NCBI GenBank assembly: GCA_022775005.1
Contig: JALFJR010000092.1
Location: 1 to 61,982 of the forward strand
Direction of reading: 5' to 3'
Length of the DNA stretch: 61,982 nucleotides
From: Parabacteroides sp.
GTDB lineage: Bacteria > Bacteroidota > Bacteroidia > Bacteroidales > Tannerellaceae
Shown piece after piece: positions 8,502 to 20,147 of this stretch. A program made the translations under genes and the position numbers. Numbering within the stretch: the stretch's first letter is position 1; each line of letters begins with the position of its first letter. The notes under the pieces are model-generated. The model had not been told where the DNA came from, did no database searches, and saw nothing but the letters and a program-made list of their open reading frames with translations.

Positions 8502-8623
8502 CGTTGCCCATCGTTTCAAAAAACATTGCCGATGGTTTTGAAAAACGTTGCCCGTGTTTTTTGAAAACATTGCCCGTCGTTTTTTCAGGCGTTGCCCATC
8601 GTTTTTGAAAATTACGGGCAATG
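8502..8623 (+). repeat. 22-bp tandem array, five copies plus inverted half copy (copy A)
   Basis: Direct units start at 8502, 8524, 8546, 8568 and 8590, each exactly 22 bp, based on CGTTGCCCATCG followed by T-rich then A-rich bases. The array ends with an inverted partial unit (TTACGGGCAATG, 8612-8623) that can pair perfectly over 10 bp with CATTGCCCGT in unit 4. The same architecture recurs at 43536-43657. It begins 8 bp after the thioredoxin stop codon. Confidence 0.93.
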
Positions 8624-8654
8624 AAAATTAGACGATCCAAAAGGGCGTATATAA

Positions 8655-8702
8655 AACAAATAATCCGCTGGCATACACTGCTGGCGGATTATTTATTTGT
8701 TA
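8655..8702. terminator. Bidirectional hairpin terminator
   Basis: An 11-bp perfect stem AAATAATCCGC (8658-8668) and GCGGATTATTT (8684-8694) with a 15-nt loop and A/T-rich flanks on both sides. It lies downstream of the fucosidase-thioredoxin operon, about 100 bp from the stop of the convergent esterase-GH30 gene. The rest of 8703-8807 shows nothing notable. Confidence 0.85.
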
Positions 8703-8807
8703 CCCTCCCGATTCTCGCGAACAAGGAGAAGTGGTGTAATCTGACTTAATCTAATACCATGAAAAACACTATGTACCTATATAACACAAGTCTGTTCCAA
8801 AATGTTT

Positions 8808-11012
8808 TCATTTTTTCCATTTAAATGAAACGACCGCATGAGCCGGCACCTTATAGGCGAAGGGTTGCTTTCCGTCGTTCACCTCAATCTGCCGCTCCTG
8901 ATCACTGTCGTTGAGCAAGACCAACGCATGGCTGCCATCCGTATTCTCGAAGGCAGCATAGGTCACACCGGCCTGTTTCGATTCGGAGGAGGCGATGCGC
9001 ACGGCTCCAGGTTTCACCACAGCGGAGAGATGACCAATAATATAATAATGCGAGTTACGAGTGATGGTCTTGTAGTCTGACCGCTCAATATCCACCGCTC
9101 CGTAGCAGGTCTGGCAACCGCCTTTTCGATTGGGACCCCGATCGTTATCGAGCATCAAGTTCCAAACGATCACCGCCTTACAGCCGTTGTTCACCGTACC
9201 CAAGGCCACCTCACGCATATCCTCCATCAAACGCTTAGACAGGTTACGCCCATCGTTCCACATACCGATGGAGGTCTCCGTGAAAATCAGCTCCTTCTGC
9301 GGGAAGCGGGCACCCACCGTCTTCAGCTCAGCCCGATCACCTCCGTAGTTATGATAAGCGGCACCGGTCAAGAAAGAGGCGGCATTGGGATCCTCGTAAA
9401 GCTTCATCGGATAGCCCTGTTGATCCAGCATATCGTCGTAGTTATAATTGTGGTCGAAAGCGTAGATCTTCGTCTGCAATCCGGCCGCCTTCAACTGCGG
9501 ACCTAACGCATCCCGTACGAAAGCCTGCTGCTCCTCCCAACCCATAAAGAGCGAAGCGGAGTTGCCTCGGTTCAACGGCTCATTCTGTGGCGTGATTGCC
9601 TCAATGGGCACGCCCGCTGCCTCCATCACCTGGATCCACTTCACGAAGTAGGTGGCATAATCCTGATAATAGGCGGGGTTGAGCTGGCCACTCGTCCACG
9701 ACTCAAACGGCTGCAAATCTTGCAGGTTGTTCACCTTCATCCAACGGGGACAGGTCCAGGGCGAGCCTAAGATTTTCAATTTGGGATTGATGGCCAACAC
9801 CTCCTTCAAGACCGGAATCACATAGTAGATCTCCTCGCTTTGCAGAGCGAAATGCTCGATGCCCTTCTCGTCGCAACAGGTGTATTCACTCAACGAGAAG
9901 TCGGAGCAGCCGATCGAGATACGGATGTAGCTATAGCCCATTCCCTCCCGTTCAGAGAAGGTCTCCGTCAAGAAACGTTTCCGATCCTCGGGAGCCATAC
10001 GCAGCAGGTTGTAGCAGGTGGAGCCGGTCAAAGCCGCTCCGAAACCATCCATCGTTTGGAATCGCTTCGTCGGGTCAAGCGTAATGGTCAATGGCTTCTC
10101 CGCATTCGTCTTGCCAAAAGGTATGTACTCCTTAGCGAAGTCTCGTCGGCGATCGGTTGTCGTCACGAAAGCAGTCACCGCTTGCGAGCGGTTCATCTGA
10201 TAGAAATTGTCCGGGCAGATACGACGAATGTGATCCAACAGAATCTTGTGCGCCGGATTAGCCATCGAGCCATGGTCGTAGCCATCCAGTTCATAAAGGT
10301 AAGTGGCTTTATGGCCAGCTACCTGCATCATACGCCACAGATAGGCGGTCTCCTCATAACGACCTAACAGCTCCTTCTCCCGATCACCGGAGATAATCAC
10401 CAAAGGTGGTGCATCCGGGCGCACGTAATAAAGTGGTGCGAACTCATCGATACTGGGTTGTGTCACCTTCATGCCCTTAGCCTCTCGATAGGCGAAATGG
10501 CTGATGGCATGACCGCTATAGGGCACCAAAGCCGCAATGCTATCCGGATCTATCTGGTATTTCGCCAACCACTTTTTATCCAAGCCGATCATGTTGGTCA
10601 GATAGCCGCCTGCGGAATGGCCAGAGACAAAAATCTTGTGGCGATCACCGCCGTAACGCTCAATCTCACGGAACGTCCAAGCCACCGCCGCAGCCGCATC
10701 GTCGATACAGTCGCTCAACGAAGCCTTCGGTAGCAGGCGATAGTTCACCGCTACCACCGCAATACCTTTGTTCTTCAACTCCTCCGGCACGAACTTGTTA
10801 CCCGAAGTCAATCCTCCCCCATGAAACCAAACCACCGTGGGGAAGCCCGTCGCCTCCTCCGGGTAATAGAGATCCAATCGGCAACGCTCCTTGGCATACG
10901 CATCAGCCGATGTCGAGTAAGGCAGGTTGTCCACCTGCTTGTAGGTCAGCTCTTGTGCCTTCAGCCAAGGGGCCAGCAAGAGCGACACCAAAATCAATAG
11001 AAACTGCTTCAT
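8808..11012 (-). CDS. Secreted fusion of an alpha/beta-hydrolase esterase and a GH30 glycosidase
   Basis: A 734-residue protein with a signal peptide (about 1-19). Residues 25-270 are a BD-FAE/carboxylesterase-like alpha/beta hydrolase: oxyanion loop HGGG (64-67), nucleophile elbow GHSAG with Ser133, likely acid Asp210 (SGDRE) and His247 (YDHG). Residues about 300-734 are GH30: MDGFGAALTG (321-330), acid/base Glu478 in TPQNEP and nucleophile Glu579 in FTETS, followed by a C-terminal beta domain. GH30 enzymes cut beta-glucosides, beta-1,6-glucan or glucosylceramide among others. The esterase would remove acyl groups from the same substrate, which is inference. It lies 139 bp downstream of the GH20 gene on the same strand. 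Confidence 0.88.
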   Translation of the reverse strand: MKQFLLILVSLLLAPWLKAQELTYKQVDNLPYSTSADAYAKERCRLDLYYPEEATGFPTVVWFHGGGLTSGNKFVPEELKNKGIAVVAVNYRLLPKASLSDCIDDAAAAVAWTFREIERYGGDRHKIFVSGHSAGGYLTNMIGLDKKWLAKYQIDPDSIAALVPYSGHAISHFAYREAKGMKVTQPSIDEFAPLYYVRPDAPPLVIISGDREKELLGRYEETAYLWRMMQVAGHKATYLYELDGYDHGSMANPAHKILLDHIRRICPDNFYQMNRSQAVTAFVTTTDRRRDFAKEYIPFGKTNAEKPLTITLDPTKRFQTMDGFGAALTGSTCYNLLRMAPEDRKRFLTETFSEREGMGYSYIRISIGCSDFSLSEYTCCDEKGIEHFALQSEEIYYVIPVLKEVLAINPKLKILGSPWTCPRWMKVNNLQDLQPFESWTSGQLNPAYYQDYATYFVKWIQVMEAAGVPIEAITPQNEPLNRGNSASLFMGWEEQQAFVRDALGPQLKAAGLQTKIYAFDHNYNYDDMLDQQGYPMKLYEDPNAASFLTGAAYHNYGGDRAELKTVGARFPQKELIFTETSIGMWNDGRNLSKRLMEDMREVALGTVNNGCKAVIVWNLMLDNDRGPNRKGGCQTCYGAVDIERSDYKTITRNSHYYIIGHLSAVVKPGAVRIASSESKQAGVTYAAFENTDGSHALVLLNDSDQERQIEVNDGKQPFAYKVPAHAVVSFKWKK

Positions 11013-11151
11013 AACACCCTATTTTTGAATTTTGAATTTTGAGTTATGAATTATCTCCATAATTAAGAATTATAAATTATGAATTAAGGATTATGCCCTA
11101 TTTAACTCATAATTCATAACTTATAATTTTTAATTCATAATTCATAATTCC
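11013..11151. repeat. AT-rich gap with repeated AATTCATAATTC-like words
   Basis: The gap is built of many variants of GAATTATGAATTA and its complement. A perfect 13-bp inverted repeat, AGTTATGAATTAT (11042-11054) and ATAATTCATAACT (11109-11121), could fold between the GH20 and esterase-GH30 genes. Similar simple words are common in Bacteroidota intergenic DNA. It could reduce read-through between the two genes. Confidence 0.7.
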
Positions 11152-12873
11152 TCAAAATACTAACGATGATTTAAAGTAATTCCATCCTGCTTTCTCCAAG
11201 AGCGGAGCTTGCCCAGCAAGACGCTGACGATACTCCTCCCAGTTGGTCTTTTCCACCTGGCTCCATCCCTTCTCAGCCACACCGGCCAAGCGAGGCATCA
11301 AGAGGAACTGCAGATCGCTGAAGTTGTTCACCGTCTCACACCAGATAGCTGCCTCGATGCCCGCCACCTTCTGTGTCGGCTCCTCGACCGTCGGGTTAAA
11401 GGTCATCGGATCCCAATCATACATCTCGGCAACAGTCTGTTTGTCGTAGGCCATCATGCCCAGTCGGGCCTGCTCCGCTGCCTGCGTGCTGTCAGCACTC
11501 TGCTCCGCATAAGGCGTGTCCATATAGACATAGCGGCTCGGCGAGAGAATCACCTGCGCCCCCTTACCGATACCCAGCTCGGGATCCTTCGAAGCCTCCT
11601 TCATGAAGTCGGCATAGAGCTTCATCAACTTGCGGTAAGACTCCGGCTTGTCTTTCATCTTCTCACCAGAGTTGATCGCATCCGTATTGCTCTGTTTCAG
11701 GAAAATCCAATGTTGGAAGAGATCGCCCTCGCCAATGTCGGCACGAGCCGTCTCCTGCCAACCAATCATTCGCTTGCCAGTGGCCTTTACCAGCTCACGA
11801 ATCGTGTTGATATAGCGCACGAACTTATCGTGCGGCAAGCCTACCGCCTCGTCACCACCAATATGCAGATAAGCACCGGGAGCCAAGGCTGCCATCTCTT
11901 TGACCACCGCCTCCGTCAAGGCCATCGCCTGCGGATCATCCACGTCGAGGGCGTTCAGCGCCTGTCCAGAGAAATTGGCATCAATTTTCAGCTTCACCGC
12001 ATTAGTCAATTCCGGATAGGCCGCAAAGACCGCCTTCGTGTGACCTGGCAAATCCACCTCTGGGATAATCGTTACCTGACGTTCCGCCGCATAGCGCACC
12101 AACTCTTTGAATTGCTCCTGTGTGTAGTAGCCACCTGGCTTACCCTCGTTGGGAATCTGTCCGCCCACCTCGGCCAACTTCGGATAGGCCTTGATCTCGA
12201 TGCGCCATCCCTGATTGTCGGAGAGGTGCATGTGCAACACGTTCATCTTATAGAGCGAGATCAGGTCGATCACCTGCTTCACCTCCTCCACCGTGAAGAA
12301 ACAGCGAGAGACATCCAGTGAGAGACCGCGCCAAGCGAAGCGAGGCGCATCCTTCACCTCTAAGATCGGCAGATAGAGCTTGCCGTTCTCCGCCGGCGTA
12401 GCGTTTTGCGCCACAATCTGCGTCAAGGTAGCTATGCCTCGGTAGAGTCCTTCGATCGCCGGAGCCTTGATGTAAATATTCTCCCGCTCGATCGAAAGCG
12501 AGTAGCGCTCATCCATCGGATCCCCACCCTTCGGGCTATTACCATAGGTAGCGGGAAGGTCGGCAAACTCTTCCGGCTTCAGCAGCTCCATGAAGATGAT
12601 GCAATTCGATTCCTTGCAAGAGGCATACGCCAACTTCATGCCACTGACTCGCTCGATCTCTTCCGAAAGCCGAGCCGCCGCACCTCGCAACGCCTCGTCG
12701 TTATAACCAATCTCCGTGCGAGGACCGATCGGGAAAAGCCCCTCCCCTCTCACCAACTCCACGGGAGCCGGAATCACGTTTACTTGCCGCTCACCCACAT
12801 CGGGATCGGCACAACCTACCATCATACAGAGGGCACACGCTACTGCCGCCCAACCAAACAGTCTTTTTCTCAT
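11152..12873 (-). CDS. Beta-N-acetylhexosaminidase lipoprotein, GH20
   Basis: A 573-residue protein from the ATG at 12873; the in-frame extension to 12891 would need TTG and would disrupt the signal. A lipoprotein signal ends in MVGC (Cys21). A GH20b-type domain (about 30-160) precedes the GH20 barrel, with FAWRGLSLDVSR, HMHLSDNQGWR and the catalytic pair Asp341-Glu342 in HIGGDE. It removes terminal beta-linked GlcNAc or GalNAc from host glycans by substrate-assisted catalysis, probably in the periplasm or at the surface. The barrel carries an insertion near residues 380-440. It heads a likely operon with the esterase-GH30 fusion. Confidence 0.92.
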   Translation of the reverse strand: MRKRLFGWAAVACALCMMVGCADPDVGERQVNVIPAPVELVRGEGLFPIGPRTEIGYNDEALRGAAARLSEEIERVSGMKLAYASCKESNCIIFMELLKPEEFADLPATYGNSPKGGDPMDERYSLSIERENIYIKAPAIEGLYRGIATLTQIVAQNATPAENGKLYLPILEVKDAPRFAWRGLSLDVSRCFFTVEEVKQVIDLISLYKMNVLHMHLSDNQGWRIEIKAYPKLAEVGGQIPNEGKPGGYYTQEQFKELVRYAAERQVTIIPEVDLPGHTKAVFAAYPELTNAVKLKIDANFSGQALNALDVDDPQAMALTEAVVKEMAALAPGAYLHIGGDEAVGLPHDKFVRYINTIRELVKATGKRMIGWQETARADIGEGDLFQHWIFLKQSNTDAINSGEKMKDKPESYRKLMKLYADFMKEASKDPELGIGKGAQVILSPSRYVYMDTPYAEQSADSTQAAEQARLGMMAYDKQTVAEMYDWDPMTFNPTVEEPTQKVAGIEAAIWCETVNNFSDLQFLLMPRLAGVAEKGWSQVEKTNWEEYRQRLAGQAPLLEKAGWNYFKSSLVF

Positions 12874-12923
12874 GCTCGATGTATTAATCAATGATTATTT
12901 GCTCTGATTTTATTAACTACCGA

Positions 12924-12931
12924 CAAATATA
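12924..12931 (-). promoter_or_regulatory. -7 box of the GH20 gene
   Basis: TATATTTG on the minus strand, 50 bp before the ATG at 12873. I do not see a good -33 box. Confidence 0.55.
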
Positions 12932-13116
12932 TTTATTGTTTCCCGATAAATAGACTGCAATGTCTCTTTTTCCCAATAATTATCCCATTCATCTTTCTGC
13001 TTGGCTGGAGTGAAACGGAAAAGCACCGTCTTAACAGAATTGTAACATCTATTTCATGTGGTAGAAATAGAAAATCCCGATCTTTGCGGTCGTAACATAA
13101 CAATGGAATCAGTGAT

Positions 13117-13812
13117 ATGGCAACAGCAAAGACAATACGGATATTAGTGGTTGACGACGAGGAAGATCTGTGCGAAATCTTGCGTTTCAATTTAGAGACC
13201 GAGGGTTATACGGTAGATACGGCATACAGTGCAGAGGAAGCGCTCCAGAGGGATTTGACGCTCTATGACCTATTTCTACTCGATGTCATGATGGGAGAAA
13301 TCTCCGGTTTCAAGATGGCTCACCTGTTGCAGCGAGATCCCAAGACAGCCTCTATCCCCATCATTTTTTTGACAGCGAAAGATACAGAGAATGATTTGCT
13401 GACCGGTTTCAATATAGGTGCGGACGATTATATCTCCAAGCCCTTCTCCATTCGCCAGGTGATTGCCCGCATCAAGGCTGTCCTTCGGCGTACACAGGCT
13501 ACAATAAAGGAACCATCCGATGATCAACTGACATTTGAGACACTCACATTGGACATTCGACGCATCAAGGCAACCGTTGACGGGGAAGAAATTCCCCTCA
13601 CTAAAAAGGAATTCGAGATCTTGCGTCTGCTGTTAGCGGATCGAGGGAATGTCTTTTCTCGGGAAGAGATCCTCTCCCGCGTATGGAAAGAGGAGGTCTA
13701 TGTGCTGGATCGCACTATTGACGTTAATATCACTCGCTTACGCAAAAAGATCGGTCGCTATGGCAAGAATATTGTCACCCGATTGGGATTCGGTTATTGT
13801 TTCGAGTGCTAA
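13117..13812 (+). CDS. OmpR/PhoB-family response regulator
   Basis: A 231-residue two-domain regulator. The receiver domain (residues 7-122) has the acidic pair in VDDEED, phospho-acceptor Asp56 (LLDVMM), Thr87 region (LTAK) and Lys108 (SKPF). The winged-helix DNA-binding domain (about 137-229) has the DRTIDVNITRLRKKIG recognition helix and GFGYCFE wing. The cognate kinase gene starts 20 bp downstream, so the two form an operon. Target genes are not apparent. It most resembles PhoB or RprY-type regulators of Bacteroidales; orthology is uncertain. Confidence 0.92.
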   Translation: MATAKTIRILVVDDEEDLCEILRFNLETEGYTVDTAYSAEEALQRDLTLYDLFLLDVMMGEISGFKMAHLLQRDPKTASIPIIFLTAKDTENDLLTGFNIGADDYISKPFSIRQVIARIKAVLRRTQATIKEPSDDQLTFETLTLDIRRIKATVDGEEIPLTKKEFEILRLLLADRGNVFSREEILSRVWKEEVYVLDRTIDVNITRLRKKIGRYGKNIVTRLGFGYCFEC

Positions 13813-13832
13813 TTATCCGATGAATAAAAAAC

Positions 13833-15602
13833 ATGAATAGAGTAAGCATAAATAACGGGAGCCGTATCCATTTCAGCCAACGGTTGTTTTGGACAATCTT
13901 CGCTATGTTCTTAGTGTTTATCTCCTGTTTCCTGTTGTTTCAATACCAACGGGAAAAGGAATTTGCGGAAGAGAAGCTGAACAACGTGTTGAGCAATTAT
14001 AACTATCAGCTATTCCGCAAATGCTACAAGAGCGAGGATATAGCGACCACTGTCAAAACTTTCATGCAAGACATTCCACAGCGAGACCTACGTGTGACCA
14101 TTATCGACCCTTCTGGCCGTGTGCTTTTCGACAACAGCGGCACGGATGAATTAGATAACCACAATAATCGAAGCGAAGTACGAAAAGCACGCTTGCAGAA
14201 TGAGGGGTTTGCCATTCGCTCCTCCGCCTCCACAAGGAAACGTTATTTCTATTCCGCCTCCAATATCGGTGGTTACATCTACCGATCTGCCTTAGAGTAT
14301 GATCCATACGTAAAAGGCGTGCTCAAGATTAACATGGATTTTATCTATTTCATGGGATTTATGACCTTGATTTTCTTCTTCGTGCTTGCCCGCTTTACCA
14401 CAAGCATCGGCAAAACCATCTCCAAGCTACGGGATTTTGCTCGAACAGCGGAGAAAGAGCAGATGCCCGACTTGGATTATATATTCCCCAATGATGAATT
14501 GGGAGACATCTCCAAAAATATCGTCACGCTCTATCACCAACAACAACGAGCCAAGTATGCGCTTACCATGGAACGGGAAAAACTGGTCAAGCATTTTCAA
14601 TATTCCAAGGAGGGATTTGCCATGTTCGATGGAGATGGACGGGAGATCCTCTCCAACATCCTCTTTATCCAGTTCATGAACGTAATTTCTGATACACAAT
14701 TACATTATGTGGAAGAGGCACTTGAAGTGCCTGAGTTGGAGCCTATCCGCACCTTCTTGGTCAAGAATAGCCACGATCCAAACCGCAAGAAAAAGGTGTT
14801 GCGCAACGTCTTGACCATTGATAAGAACGGCAAGATTTTCTTAATCGAATGCATCCTCTTCTTGGATCACTCCTATGAGCTTTCCATCAACGATATCAGT
14901 CGCCAAGAAGAGGAGAGTCGCATGAAACGGCAACTAACACAAAATGTCTCTCACGAGCTGAAAACCCCGGTCAGCAGTATCCAGGGCTATTTGGAAACCA
15001 TCCTGTCAAATCCAGACCTGGATCCAGAGCGATGCCGCTTCTTCTTGGAACGTTGCTATTCGCAAAGCACGAGGCTCACCGGTTTGCTGCGCGACATCTC
15101 TGTCCTCAATCGCTTAGACGAAGCCTCTGCCCTGTTTGATTTGACAGAGGTGAATATCCCGAAACTGATTGCAGAAATCGAGAAGGAATGCTCACAAGAG
15201 ATGGAGATTAGACACATCACCACAGAAGTGATCCTACCGGGCAATCCGACGGTCATCGGAAACAACTCCCTACTCTACTCCATCTTCCGCAATCTCTACG
15301 ACAATGCGATTGCCTATGCGGGTGAAGGTGTTAAGATCACGGTCAATTGCTATAAGGAGGATCCCAAGTATTACTATTTCAGCTTCTCAGACAATGGTGT
15401 AGGCATTGCTACCGAGCACATCAACCGTATCTTCGAGCGTTTTTACCGGGTGGATAAGGGCCGAAGCCGCAAGATGGGTGGCACCGGGTTAGGACTCTCT
15501 ATCGTGAAAAACAGCGTCCATTTTCACAAGGGACAGATCTCTGCCAAGAGCAGCCCTGGCCGTGGCGTGACCTTTTTCTTCACCTTGAAGAAAAAGATAT
15601 AA
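13833..15602 (+). CDS. Membrane sensor histidine kinase
   Basis: A 589-residue kinase. Transmembrane helices at about 18-37 and 170-188 enclose a periplasmic sensor domain of about 130 residues. A HAMP-like segment (about 190-235), a PAS-like domain (about 255-355) and the H-box NVSHELKTPVSS with His374 follow. The ATPase domain has an N box (NLYDNAIAYA), G1 (DNGVGI), an F box (FERFYR) and G2 (GGTGLGLSIV). All catalytic motifs are intact, unlike the kinase-like protein at 41990. It pairs with the upstream response regulator. The architecture is PhoR-like. The signal is unknown. Confidence 0.92.
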   Translation: MNRVSINNGSRIHFSQRLFWTIFAMFLVFISCFLLFQYQREKEFAEEKLNNVLSNYNYQLFRKCYKSEDIATTVKTFMQDIPQRDLRVTIIDPSGRVLFDNSGTDELDNHNNRSEVRKARLQNEGFAIRSSASTRKRYFYSASNIGGYIYRSALEYDPYVKGVLKINMDFIYFMGFMTLIFFFVLARFTTSIGKTISKLRDFARTAEKEQMPDLDYIFPNDELGDISKNIVTLYHQQQRAKYALTMEREKLVKHFQYSKEGFAMFDGDGREILSNILFIQFMNVISDTQLHYVEEALEVPELEPIRTFLVKNSHDPNRKKKVLRNVLTIDKNGKIFLIECILFLDHSYELSINDISRQEEESRMKRQLTQNVSHELKTPVSSIQGYLETILSNPDLDPERCRFFLERCYSQSTRLTGLLRDISVLNRLDEASALFDLTEVNIPKLIAEIEKECSQEMEIRHITTEVILPGNPTVIGNNSLLYSIFRNLYDNAIAYAGEGVKITVNCYKEDPKYYYFSFSDNGVGIATEHINRIFERFYRVDKGRSRKMGGTGLGLSIVKNSVHFHKGQISAKSSPGRGVTFFFTLKKKI

Positions 15603-15610
15603 ACAAAAGA

Positions 15611-15690
15611 ACCCCACGGTATAACGCTGTACACCGTGGGGTATTTCTTTATGAACCGTGGGATTGATCACCCTTGTACCGTGGGGTCTA
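15611..15690. terminator. Terminator hairpin merged with a 22/23-bp repeat
   Basis: ACCCCACGGT (15611-15620) pairs perfectly with ACCGTGGGGT (15633-15642) and a T-rich stretch follows. ACCGTGGG recurs at 15655 and 15678, spacings of 22 and 23 bp. The array separates the convergent kinase and dapA genes and can form several alternative hairpins. Confidence 0.8.
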
Positions 15691-15699
15691 TTCCTACGA

Positions 15700-16593
15700 T
15701 TAGCACTTGATGCTTAACTGACGCAGTACCTCACGAATCTTCTCGTAGGTGACGATGCGTGTAGGAACCAATGGCAGACGTAACTTATTCTCAATGAAAC
15801 CCATCATGCTCAACATACTCTTCGCTCCTGCCGGATTACCATCTACGAAAAGCAGGCTGAACAGCTCCGTGAAACTATGATGGATGGTGCGTGCGCTATC
15901 ATAATCACCTGCCAAAGCCAACCGAACCATACGGCTGAACTCACGCGGGAAAGCATTACCAATCACCGAAATCACGCCGATCGCTCCTAACGTCACCAAG
16001 GGGAAGGTAATGCCGTCATCACCTGAGATGACATTGAAACGGGCCGGCTTGTTCTTGATGATATCATCCATCTGCGTGATATTGCCAGAAGCCTCCTTCA
16101 CCGCTACGACATTCTCAAACTCGCGAGCGATACGCAAAGTGGTCTCAGCCGTCATATTTACACCTGTACGACCGGGTACGTTGTAAAGGATAATCGGCAG
16201 CTTCGTAGCATTAGCGATAGCCTTGTAATGTTGATAGATACCCTCTTGCGAAGGTTTATTGTAGTAAGGCACGACTGAAAGGATTGCGTCAATGCCAGTG
16301 AAATCACCATTTTTCAGCTGCTCTACGACATTGCGTGTACAGTTGCCGCCCACACCGAGCACGATGGGAATGCGACCACGCACGTGATTCACTACCAAAT
16401 CTATGATGTTTCGCTTCTCCTCCTCTGTCAGTGTAGGGGTTTCCGCTGTGGTTCCTAAAACGACCAAATAATCTGTTCCATTCTGCACTTGATAATCCAC
16501 CAATCGGCCAAGTGCTTCATAATCTACACTTTCATCTTCTTTGAATGGGGTAATCAACGCTACACCCATTCCCTTTAAATTTATATCTGCCAT
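15700..16593 (-). CDS. dapA: 4-hydroxy-tetrahydrodipicolinate synthase
   Basis: A 297-residue (beta/alpha)8 enzyme of normal family length. It condenses pyruvate with aspartate semialdehyde in lysine and diaminopimelate synthesis, in the cytoplasm. Schiff-base Lys166 is in VVAVKEASG, Tyr137 in ILYNVPGRT, and the TTAE substrate loop is at 48-51. The TTAE motif and full motif set favour DapA over N-acetylneuraminate lyase; the lyase-like paralogue of this window is at 50060. It lies 57 bp downstream of the DUF6913 gene with its own -7 box, so it may be read both alone and with the cluster upstream. Confidence 0.92.
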   Translation of the reverse strand: MADINLKGMGVALITPFKEDESVDYEALGRLVDYQVQNGTDYLVVLGTTAETPTLTEEEKRNIIDLVVNHVRGRIPIVLGVGGNCTRNVVEQLKNGDFTGIDAILSVVPYYNKPSQEGIYQHYKAIANATKLPIILYNVPGRTGVNMTAETTLRIAREFENVVAVKEASGNITQMDDIIKNKPARFNVISGDDGITFPLVTLGAIGVISVIGNAFPREFSRMVRLALAGDYDSARTIHHSFTELFSLLFVDGNPAGAKSMLSMMGFIENKLRLPLVPTRIVTYEKIREVLRQLSIKC

Positions 16594-16627
16594 GGGAAAA
16601 TCTCTTCCGTTTTGTTATTTAGCACCG

Positions 16628-16635
16628 CAAAAATA
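16628..16635 (-). promoter_or_regulatory. -7 box of dapA
   Basis: TATTTTTG on the minus strand, 35 bp before the dapA ATG. The -33 region, which would fall inside the end of the upstream gene, is weak. Confidence 0.5.
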
Positions 16636-16650
16636 GCGAAATATTGTCAT

Positions 16651-19172
<2,522 letters not shown>

Positions 19173-20147
19173 TCAATAGATTAATGCTACATTATCAATC
19201 CAAAACGTATTACCCGGTGTGCCAACATAGGCTCCTCCATGACTGGAGACAAACTGCAATATCAAATGTGTTGGTTGCTCATCCGCTTCCGCCCAGCCAA
19301 TCTCTTGGATAGGAACACTCTCGCCTTTGCTATTCACGGTATAGCGGGTCTCCACTTGAATACGCATATAGGGCTGATAATCGGCTCTCGAACGAATATC
19401 ACCATAGTGAATTGGGAAAGTTGCCTCATTGACCCAATCAGTTGATTGTGCGAAGCGTTGCACCATTGTGCCTACCCGTTTGGCATAAACATTACCCTGT
19501 TTGTCTTCCCAACGTTTCTGTAAAAACAGGATGACTGCCATCGAGTCTTGTCCAGCGACTGTGCTCTTTCGGCTGAATCCTGTGCTACGCATACGGTTCT
19601 TCTCCGTGGAGGCCTTCACTTTGTAATCAAAGCGTAGCGCTTCCGGTCGTTTGGTGAAAGGAATACCCGATTGAATGTTCGCTTCCGCATTTTTGGTACC
19701 TGTAATGGGCTCGCAAACACTACCTAAAAAGATGGATCCCGCTGCGATCACCTCGATATTGACCAATCCCAGCACCTTTACGCTCTCATAGTGCGTTTCC
19801 AAGCGAGCGCACTGCCCAGCGCCTCTTTGCTCAGCATACACAGAGGTATTGGTTTTCACGATACCAGCCACCTTGGCTAAAACGTTGGAGTTGCCCCAAG
19901 GGGAACCACCCCGATTGCGGTAAGGCTCATTACCCACGATTGTCTCTTTGGGTCCCAATTCATACAATAATTTGGTCTGTCCACCGATGATCCCTGATTC
20001 ATGGATCTCACGAACAACCCATTGATCCATGTCGCCGAATGCAATCGGCTCCACGGTACCCTTCGTTGGCTGCTCTTCTGCCCAAAGGAAACTCAACGGC
20101 AGGTAACAGAGCACCACACTCAACCATTGCACCCATTGGATTTTCAT
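19173..20147 (-). CDS. Exported PCMD-domain-like protein in the sulfonation operon
   Basis: A 324-residue protein with a signal peptide (about 1-23). The rest looks all-beta. The end, SSHGGAYVGTPGNTFWIDNVALIY-like (last residues ...TFWIDNVALIY), matches the C-terminal signature of PCMD, the putative carbohydrate-metabolism domain of Bacteroidota surface proteins. The start overlaps the sulfotransferase stop (ATGA, 20144-20147) and ligA follows 6 bp later. Context suggests an envelope protein linked to whatever is sulfonated, perhaps a binding protein for the acceptor. That role is speculation. Confidence 0.6.
   Translation of the reverse strand: MKIQWVQWLSVVLCYLPLSFLWAEEQPTKGTVEPIAFGDMDQWVVREIHESGIIGGQTKLLYELGPKETIVGNEPYRNRGGSPWGNSNVLAKVAGIVKTNTSVYAEQRGAGQCARLETHYESVKVLGLVNIEVIAAGSIFLGSVCEPITGTKNAEANIQSGIPFTKRPEALRFDYKVKASTEKNRMRSTGFSRKSTVAGQDSMAVILFLQKRWEDKQGNVYAKRVGTMVQRFAQSTDWVNEATFPIHYGDIRSRADYQPYMRIQVETRYTVNSKGESVPIQEIGWAEADEQPTHLILQFVSSHGGAYVGTPGNTFWIDNVALIY

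Noticed and set aside
8502-8623. CRISPR or simple slippage artefact
   Set aside because: There are no spacers, and the second locus with the same five-plus-cap structure argues against chance slippage.
11209-12321. 370-codon plus-strand ORF
   Set aside because: It lies wholly antisense to the GH20 gene and its product (rich in His, Arg and Leu) resembles no protein family; it is a codon-bias shadow.
15700-16593. N-acetylneuraminate lyase
   Set aside because: The TTAE loop and full motif set fit dapA better, and the sialate lyase with the GEG loop is at 50060.
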